Below the pieces are notes generated by a model that was not told where the DNA came from, did not search any database, and was given only the letters and a program-made list of their open reading frames with translations. Shown one piece after another: positions 6,233 through 11,722 of a stretch of DNA of 11,722 nt. A program made the position numbers and the translations under genes. This DNA is from Ophiosphaerella korrae (Eukaryota > Ascomycota > Dothideomycetes > Pleosporales > Phaeosphaeriaceae), in NCBI GenBank assembly GCA_028456385.1, contig JALNQF010000888.1:1-11722 (forward strand). Direction: 5' to 3'. Within the stretch, counting starts at the first letter, position 1. Each line of letters opens with the position of its first letter.

Positions 6233-6787
6233 TATATAGCTATATATATAGAAGTACTTAATTTTCTTTTTTATACTATTATAGAGTTATATACCTTATA
6301 TAAATCTAGAGCCTAAAAGCTTATTAGTTTTAAGAAACTTAAACTTTAATAACTAAACTAATTCTAAATATTATTTATACTTCTATAGATTATATCTTAT
6401 AACTTAAAAGCTTATTAGCTTTCTTATCTCTTTTTTCTTTAATAGTTTACTTTTTTATTAAGCTTTTAGTACTTATATTTTTTTAGTAACTACTTATTTT
6501 TTTTTAACTATTCTTTTCTTTATAATACTTTACTATAATACTAGTAGCTTATATAGTTTAAAAAAGAAAAGTTTTTTACTATATAGCTATATATATAGTA
6601 GTACTTAATTTTTTTTTTATATAAGTTAGTTATATAAAAGAAAAAATAACTTTACTTATATATAGCTATATATATAGTAGTTAACTAATTTTTTTTTTAT
6701 ATAAACTAAGTTTTATTATATAAAAAAAAGCTTTTTTACTAATTTATACTATTTTAAGTAATTTTTTTTATATAGCTATATATATAG
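6233..6787. repeat. Four exact copies of a palindrome-containing 19-mer
   Basis: TATATAGCTATATATATAG is found exactly at 6233-6251, 6580-6598, 6659-6677 and 6769-6787. Its first 14 bases are a perfect palindrome. Three of the copies are followed by TAGTA-type sequence, three by TTAATT/CTAATT and long T-runs, and all are preceded by A-rich or AAGCTTT-like sequence, so the repeating unit is larger than the core (about 79 bases between copies 2 and 3). All copies have the same orientation. The array may be satellite DNA or fragments of a small non-autonomous transposon. Confidence 0.7.
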
Positions 6788-6799
6788 TAGTATACTTAT

Positions 6800-7130
6800 T
6801 AATAAACTAATTACTATTAGTTAACTTATTCTAATTTAGAAGTATACTATACGTAGTATATAGTAAATAAGTAAAGTAAAAATAAATTATATTTTTTAAC
6901 TAGTTTTTCTTTTATATAAAAAAGAGGCCTCTATATAAGCTTTTTTAAGTTAAGTTAAATATTTTATAAATATATAACTTATTATATATAGATAGTTATA
7001 ATATATATAACCTAGAACTTATAGCTATTATTTAAGCTTTTAAAAAATAAAAACCTAAGCTTATAAAAAGTTTTTACTTTATTAGTATTATTATAAATAA
7101 CTAAAACCTATAAATATTTATAATAATAAA
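6800..7130. other. AT-rich stretch with no recognised feature
   Basis: I see no gene, RNA or clear repeat here. The stretch contains one of the few CpG sites of the middle zone (6851), T-runs and scattered AAGCTT motifs. It lies between the palindrome array and the low-stop region. Confidence 0.5.
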
Positions 7131-8790
7131 AAAGCTTAACTATAGAAAAGCTTAATAGTATTTATTTCTTTCTTAATTTAACTTTAATATTAAATATACT
7201 TTTAGAGAAATAAATAGAATTACTAATATATTAAGTTAAGACTTTTAGAATATACTAATAAATAACTTAAACTTATAAGTATTAAATATTTATTAAGTAA
7301 TACTATATTATATAGTAGCTTTACTCTACTATACTAAATAAACTTAAAAAAGTAACTAAGTATTTAATAATATTAAATATAGGAGTAAAATAGTATATAT
7401 ATTACCTAAAAGCTTTTACTTTTACTTATACTTTATATAGCTATAGCTTACTATAGCTTTATTTACTTATACTAAATATAAAGCTTACTTTAAATATAGT
7501 AATCTATATACTTTTACTATAAAACTAATTTTAGCTAGACTTTTATATATCTAAATAGTACTTTTTAGTTAAATACTACTTTTATATAGTTTCTAAAAAA
7601 CTCTAACTAAATAACTTTATAAAAAAATTCTCTATAAGCTAAAATAAAAATATAGACTTTAGCTTACTACTTTATACTATAAACTTTAAGTTTACTTAAA
7701 AACTTTTTAATATTACTTATATAAAATACTTAGTTACTTAAGTTACTTTTAAAGCTATAAATATAAATAAGCTAAAGTTTTTAAAATACTTTTATAAAGC
7801 TAAGTACTATTTTTCTAAAGTTAATATAAGCTTTATAAGCTAAAGTAAAAAATAATAGTTATAAATTAATAAAATATACTTATATATTTTACTAAATACT
7901 TAACTTTACTAATAAATATTTAACTTTTACTATAATTATTAGTTAGTAGAATATAAAAGCTTTTACTTTATACTTTATTTAATATATAAGTACTATTATA
8001 AACTTAATATACTTTAGTTTATTAAAACTTTTTATAATACTTATATAATTTACTACTAAACTAAAAGTTTTAGAAATAGTAAATATAACTACTTAAAGTA
8101 TATACTTATTCTATATATACTATATATAGATATTTTAGTTAATTATATTTAAAGACTACTTCTTTATAAAAAAAAAAAAACTTATAAGTATATTTTAGTT
8201 ATATACTACTACTTAATAAAGTACTACTATTTTTTTTTATAAAACTTTAAAACTAAAAAAAGCTACTAACTACTTTATAACTATATTTAAGCTCTATAGT
8301 ATCTCTATTACTATTATTATAAATAAAAAATTAATATTTATTAGTTAATTTTAAAGCTATATATACTCTTAACTTTATATTTTATAAAAGATTTTATTAT
8401 AAGTTAGATCTTTACTCTATATAATTTAAGTAAGCTTATAGTAGTAAGTAAGCTATATAAGCTATTTAAGCTACTTTACTATATATAAGTAGTTTAGCTT
8501 AGATAGCTCTTTAATTAATAATTATCTCTTACTTATTTCTAAGCTTATATCTTATAATAGTTATAAGCTTAGTACTAAAAATTACTTAATAGTTCTATTT
8601 TATATACTATAGTAAGAGATTATAAGCTTAGTATACTTTTATCTTATTTTATCTTATTTTATCTATTACTTAAACGCTTATAATATTTTATAGTAAGATT
8701 ACTTTACTTAATAAAAGTACTACCTTACTTAATAAGTACTTATAATAGCTAGTATAGTTTATATAACTCTATTATAATACTTTTAAGCTA
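7130..8790 (+). other. Unrecognised degraded region with reduced stop density
   Basis: In the phase with codon starts at 7154 (remainder 2 modulo 3) stops are fewer than random TA-rich sequence would suggest. From about 8290 to 8690 the frame is the most protein-like, with Leu/Ser/Tyr-rich segments such as S-K-L-Y-K-L-F-K-L-L-Y-Y near 8438-8473 and V-R-D-Y-K-L-S near 8606-8626. Another phase (remainder 1) has a similar stop count over 7441-7680, so the reading is not decisive there. I recognise no polymerase, transposase or helicase motif. It could be a gag-like N-terminal part of the copia element to the right (after a one-base shift near 8800), an unrelated decayed transposon, or non-coding. 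There is almost no CpG until 8675. Confidence 0.35.
8637..8666. repeat. Short 10-base tandem repeat
   Basis: The unit ATCTTATTTT is present twice in exact tandem (8641-8660) and continues as a partial third copy. It lies close to the rise in CpG content that accompanies the copia relic, so it may sit near the left part of that element. A further near-direct repeat, TTACTTAATAA followed by AGTACT, is at 8704-8721 and 8725-8740. Confidence 0.5.
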
Positions 8791-8820
8791 AGTATCTAGT
8801 AGCTAGTTAATTTAGAAGCT

Positions 8821-9830
8821 AATAATATTACTAATATTTACGCTAATAAACTAGTTTAACTTAAACTAAAGAGCCTAGTAATAGTAGAAGAAGTAGCTAC
8901 TTATAAGCTTATAATAAAAAAATACTAAGCTATAAAAGATACTTAGGTATTATAAATAGTATACCTTAGAGCTTTAAGTACCTAGGTAAACGCTATAGTT
9001 AATCTAAGCTATCTAGTAATAGCTAAGATAACTCTACTTATAAATAATAAAGCTACGTTATAAGAGCTTATCTAAATACTAAAGAGCTTACTAGCTCTAT
9101 CTAATACTAGCGCTAGTAATCTTATTTAAGCTTAATACTAAGCCTATTTATAAAAGGTTTACTAAAGATAATAATTACTAGAGCTTTAGTATAATAAGTA
9201 GCTACGCCTATATTAGTATATAATTACGTATAATATTATAGAGGTAATAGGTAAGCTTATAGTATAAGATTTCCTAGAAGCGTTAATACTAAAGCTAGCT
9301 CTAGACTAAGCTTAGATAATAAGCTAATTAGTAATCTAGAGCTTAGTTCTTAGCTTAAAAGTACTTATACTAAAGTAAATTAGTAGTATCTACTTAGCTT
9401 TATTATAAGAGTATAAGCTCTAAACTACTAATTAAAAAGCTAGTATATTTATAATATTTAGAAAATCTAAGCTAAGCTTAAGCTTAAGTACTAACTTAAA
9501 ATATAACTACCTATATAGCTAAGCTTACTACTAGAAGCTATAAGATTATAGATAGGTATAAGTAGCGCTTACTAGTAATCTATTTAAAATAGATAATAAT
9601 AGAAAAGTAAAAATATAGGCTTATTTAGATAAGCTACGCTTTATAGTAGTTAAAACCTTAGTAACTTAAAAGTAAGTTAGTTCTTTATAGGAACTAGTTA
9701 AAGCTAGCTTAGAGTTAGTTAAATTAAAGGCTCTAGTCTACTTAGGCTAGCTAAACGTAGTACTTATTAACCTAGGTATACTTATTAACTTAGGTAAACT
9801 TATTAAGCTAGTACCTAGAGCCTACTTAAT
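8821..9830 (+). pseudogene. gag: Gag-like N-terminal region of the copia polyprotein
   Basis: The frame opens with I-Y-A-N-K-L-V near 8836 and continues as a hydrophilic, Lys/Leu/Ala/Ser-rich protein with many TAA/TAG stops that probably were Gln. Frame phase is continuous with the integrase downstream. The part from about 9450 to 9830 becomes Ser/Pro-like once CTA/CTT Leu codons are seen as possible former Pro codons, which suggests a disordered linker. No zinc knuckle is recognisable, because Cys and His codons would now read Tyr. The assignment as gag rests on its position upstream of integrase. Confidence 0.5.
9763..9816 (+). repeat. Three 18-base tandem repeats encoding hexapeptides
   Basis: Three in-frame units lie in tandem: 9763-9780, 9781-9798 and 9799-9816, each beginning CTTATTAA. 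They now encode L-I-N-L-G-I, L-I-N-L-G-K and L-I-K-L-V-P. Since CTA/CTT and TTA can come from Pro or Ser codons and ATT from Thr, the ancestral unit was probably a Pro/Thr/Asn/Gly-type hexapeptide. The repeats lie just before the possible protease motif and look like a polyprotein linker. Confidence 0.65.
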
Positions 9831-9990
9831 ACTAGATTTTAATACTTACTTACTCTCTAAGAGTACTATACTTAATAATAGAGTTACTCTCTACTTAGTT
9901 AACTTAATAAGTTTTATAAAACTAAACTCTTTTATAAAAGTAAAAAGTATAAGCTATATAAAAGTAAGTATATAAGTATTTTTAATACTT
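9829..9990 (+). pseudogene. Possible copia protease site
   Basis: At 9829-9852 the frame reads I-L-D-F-N-T-Y-L. In copia proteases the catalytic motif is usually W-I-x-D-S/T-G-A/T-x-x-H. The observed residues can be reached from I-L-D-S-G-T-H by Ser (TCT) to Phe (TTT), Gly (GGT) to Asn (AAT) and His (CAC) to Tyr (TAC), but two of these changes are not in the CpA context preferred by RIP. The position, between the gag-like part and integrase, is right. No second protease motif was found, so this is tentative. Confidence 0.35.
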
Positions 9991-10379
9991 AGTAAAAGTA
10001 CTTAAGTCTTTAAGAATACTCTAAATAGAGCTTATAGTAAGTATATAAAGAATTTTATACTTTATAAAGTAGTAGTAGTTAAAAGATTTTATATTAATAT
10101 AGTATCTAAAGCTTAATTATAGTAAGCTAGAGCCTAGTATTAAGGTTTTAATATAACTCTAAAAGTAAAAATACTAGTAGAGAGTATTATACTAGTAATA
10201 CTAATACGTAAATATAATCTTACTTTTATTAAATATAAGCCTATTATATTTTATCTAACTATTATAAGTATAACTTAAAGTAATTAAGTTAATTAATAGC
10301 TTAACTTATAGTATATAATACCTAAAAGTAACTTAAAGAAGCTCTAGTATACTATAGCTAGTTATCTTAGACTAGAAGT

Positions 10380-11290
10380 ACTATAAGTACTAGTAATAAG
10401 CGTAAAAAATATACGTATTAATAGAATAGCGTGTATTAAGTATAAGTATTACTTAATAGCTTATACTAAGTAAATTATCTTAAAGTAGCCTAAAAAAAGA
10501 GCTTTATACTTATACTAGTAAGTAGTATAAAACCTATTTAATATACTTACTAGTTACTTTAGAGAAGTTTAGACTATACTACTTAAGTATAAGTATAGTA
10601 GTAAGCTCTATACTTACTAGTTATAAAGTAAAACTTTTTAAAAAATAATAAAAGTATTTAAAAGCTTTATAAAGCTACTACTAACACGCTATAAGCTTTA
10701 TATATATATACTCTAGTAAGATAATAAAGTAGTAATACTCTTATAAAGAGGTAAGATATACTTCTAGATTTAAGCTAAATAAAAAAAAATTATAATTAAG
10801 AGCTCTCTAATATATATATATAAGCTAAATAGAAGAGCTAAAAAAGCTAGTTAAAAAATAATAATAAAAGTAATTAAGATAAAGATAAGTACTAACTTAC
10901 TAGAAAAGCTCTAGCTAGAAATAGTAAAAGTAGCTACGTAGCTATATAATATAAGCCTAAGCTACGCTTATAATATATAAGCTTCTAATATAGTACTTAA
11001 TAGCTAGTTTAGGTAGTACTTTAGATACTATTAGCTTAAGTAAGTAAGAGCTACTATAGTAAACTTTTAGCTAGATTAAAGTAAAGTATATACTTATAGC
11101 TACTACGTATATCTACTTAATAAGGAGTAAGTAGCTAGGCGTAATAAGAAAAGCTTTAAAATAAGCTCTTAAGGCTATATTAGATATCTAGTAGGATATA
11201 GAGTATCTAATATATATAGGATATAGGTCTTAGAATTAGATTAAGTAATTATAATATATAATATAACGTTTAATAAGTAGCTCTTTTATA
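10380..11290 (+). pseudogene. int: Copia integrase relic
   Basis: The zinc-binding end shows I-N-R-I-A-C-I-K-Y-K-Y-Y near 10417-10452: the first Cys is intact (TGT at 10432, the only TpG in this half) and its C-x2-C partner is Tyr at 10441. In the core, an Asn codon at 10531 (N-L-F) stands where the first catalytic Asp is expected. The second Asp is kept at 10720 (D-N-K-V-V), 63 codons on. The N-G-x-A-E-R block reads N-R-R-A-K-K at 10828-10845, so the catalytic Glu is Lys at 10840, a change explained by TpG to TpA. The diagnostic post-core block G-Y-I-R-Y-L-V-G-Y-R then S-N-I-Y-R-I at 11173-11223 is well preserved. The enzyme is inactive. Confidence 0.88.
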
Positions 11291-11722
11291 ATAAAAGGAG
11301 TAAAGCTTATTAAGAGCTTTTAAAGCTAAAAATTTAAAAACTTATTAATATATTATATAAAGATATAACGCGTAATATAAAAGAAACCTAAGATAATATA
11401 TATAACTAGCTCTACAAAGTAGCTTAAATCCTAGAAAGCTACTAGTAAAGTAAGTACTTAGAGTAGAATCTAGAGAGTAAAGCTCTATATAATACTAAAA
11501 GCTAGGCTAGCTAGCTAGCTATCTTAGTAAAATAAAGAGTAGACTCTATATAAGTAGTAAGCTTAGCTAGTAAACTATATAGAATCTATATAGAGTAACC
11601 TAAGCTTAGTAGCTTTTAAACTCTAGAGTAAATACTTAAACCTAGAAGAGTTTAGTATATAGGTACTAATATTAATTATAGAAATTAATATAGTAAAGTA
11701 TCTAAAAGCTCTTAGGAATTAT
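11291..11722 (+). pseudogene. Linker between copia integrase and RT, cut off
   Basis: The same phase continues with A-Y-stop-E-L-L-K-L-K-I near 11308-11337 and I-T-R-N-I-K-E-T near 11365-11390, then a less conserved Ser/Lys/Leu-rich part with many TAA/TAG stops to the edge. Copia polyproteins have a variable acidic and Pro/Ser-rich linker here before the RT. No RT motif is reached. The call is based on position and phase continuity. Confidence 0.6.

Larger units (their letters stand above)
1..11722. other. RIP-saturated, AT-rich repeat block
   Basis: The whole window carries the mark of repeat-induced point mutation, a fungal defence that converts CpA to TpA on either strand of duplicated DNA. 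TpG is seen only about a dozen times and CpA a few dozen times, while TpA is extremely common; CpG, CpT and CpC remain. In the 60 bases from 961 I count no CpA or TpG and about 17 TpA. Coding relics show the expected products: TAA/TAG stops for Gln and Trp, Tyr for Cys/His, Asn for Asp, Lys for Glu. Spontaneous deamination of methylated CpG would have removed CpG instead, so it does not explain the pattern. Confidence in RIP is high; confidence in the fungal class is good but rests on this signature and on the element types. Confidence 0.93.
8821..11722 (+). mobile_element. Ty1/copia retrotransposon relic, cut by the window edge
   Basis: A second retroelement relic lies on the + strand, read in one phase (codon starts at remainder 1 modulo 3) for about 967 codons. 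It shows a gag-like part, a possible protease site, an integrase core, and the block that follows the integrase core in Ty1/copia elements (G-Y-I-R-Y-L-V-G-Y-R at 11173-11202). Integrase comes before any RT, the order that separates copia from gypsy. RT and RNase H should begin soon after the right edge. No LTR or target duplication is visible, and the left end is only a lower bound: convincing in-phase coding starts near 8821, but the element may begin near 8680 or earlier. CpA and TpG are almost absent, so it is more heavily mutated than the gypsy copy. Confidence 0.82.

Noticed and set aside
6233..6787. CRISPR-like array, because of exact repeats with spacers
   Set aside because: Spacing is uneven (347, 79 and 110 bases between starts), the intervals are low-complexity AT sequence and related to each other, and the context is eukaryotic heterochromatin.
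8136..8154. A possible RT active site (Y-I-D-I-L-V) in the unidentified region
   Set aside because: The second residue after Asp is Ile (ATT), which cannot come from Asp by RIP, and no other RT blocks are present around it in this phase.
1..11722. A protein-coding region using a non-standard code with TAA/TAG read as Gln (ciliate-like)
   Set aside because: Stops do fall at Gln positions, but they also fall at Trp positions, and Cys, His, Asp, Glu, Gly and Pro are changed at the same time in the way CpA to TpA mutation predicts. Catalytic residues are lost, so this is mutation and not recoding.
1..11722. Mitochondrial or plastid DNA because of the very high AT content
   Set aside because: The content is LTR retrotransposons with integrase and chromodomain, and the AT bias is context-specific at CpA/TpG. 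No organellar genes, rRNA or tRNA were seen.

Overview
The window contains no intact gene. It is a piece of a repeat graveyard, most likely from an AT-rich block of a filamentous ascomycete (Pezizomycotina) genome. The main evidence is the base pattern. TpA is greatly over-represented. TpG occurs about a dozen times by eye, CpA a few dozen times, and CpG, CpT and CpC are still present. This is the signature of repeat-induced point mutation (RIP), which converts CpA to TpA on both strands. The coding relics agree: their stops are TAA or TAG where Gln or Trp codons are expected, and family motifs show Cys/His to Tyr, Asp to Asn, Glu to Lys, Gly to Arg/Lys and Pro to Leu. I cannot name a species.

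Positions 43-5686 are one full-length Ty3/gypsy LTR retrotransposon of the chromovirus type, on the + strand: 5' LTR (43-235), a leader, a single gag-pol frame (about 378-4616), an 860-base 3' region, and a 3' LTR (5491-5686). The gag-pol frame reads gag, protease, reverse transcriptase, RNase H, integrase, GPY/F module and chromodomain, all in the same reading phase with no net frameshift. The 3' region holds a minus-strand relic with coiled-coil character (4558-4905), a purine-rich stretch (4926-5370) and a cluster of exact inverted 15-mers just before the 3' LTR.

Positions 5687 to about 8680 are the most AT-rich part and have almost no CpG. They hold homopolymer tracts, a worn tandem repeat (about 5885-6190), four exact copies of a 19-base palindrome-containing motif (6233-6787), and a long stretch (about 7130-8790) with reduced stop density in which I recognise no family.

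Positions from about 8821 to the end are a second + strand retroelement relic of the Ty1/copia type. It reads in one phase: a gag-like region, a short Pro-rich-derived tandem repeat, a possible protease site, an integrase, and the conserved segment that follows the copia integrase core. Its reverse transcriptase would lie beyond the right edge, and I could not find its LTR.

The two elements differ in RIP depth. The gypsy element keeps dozens of CpA sites, nearly all in ACA context. In the 6 kb to its right I found only about two CpA and one TpG. The change falls at the outer edge of the 3' LTR, which suggests that a younger gypsy element inserted next to, or into, sequence already saturated by RIP. 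None of the proteins should be functional. The window is best read as a record of genome defence, not as an active system.
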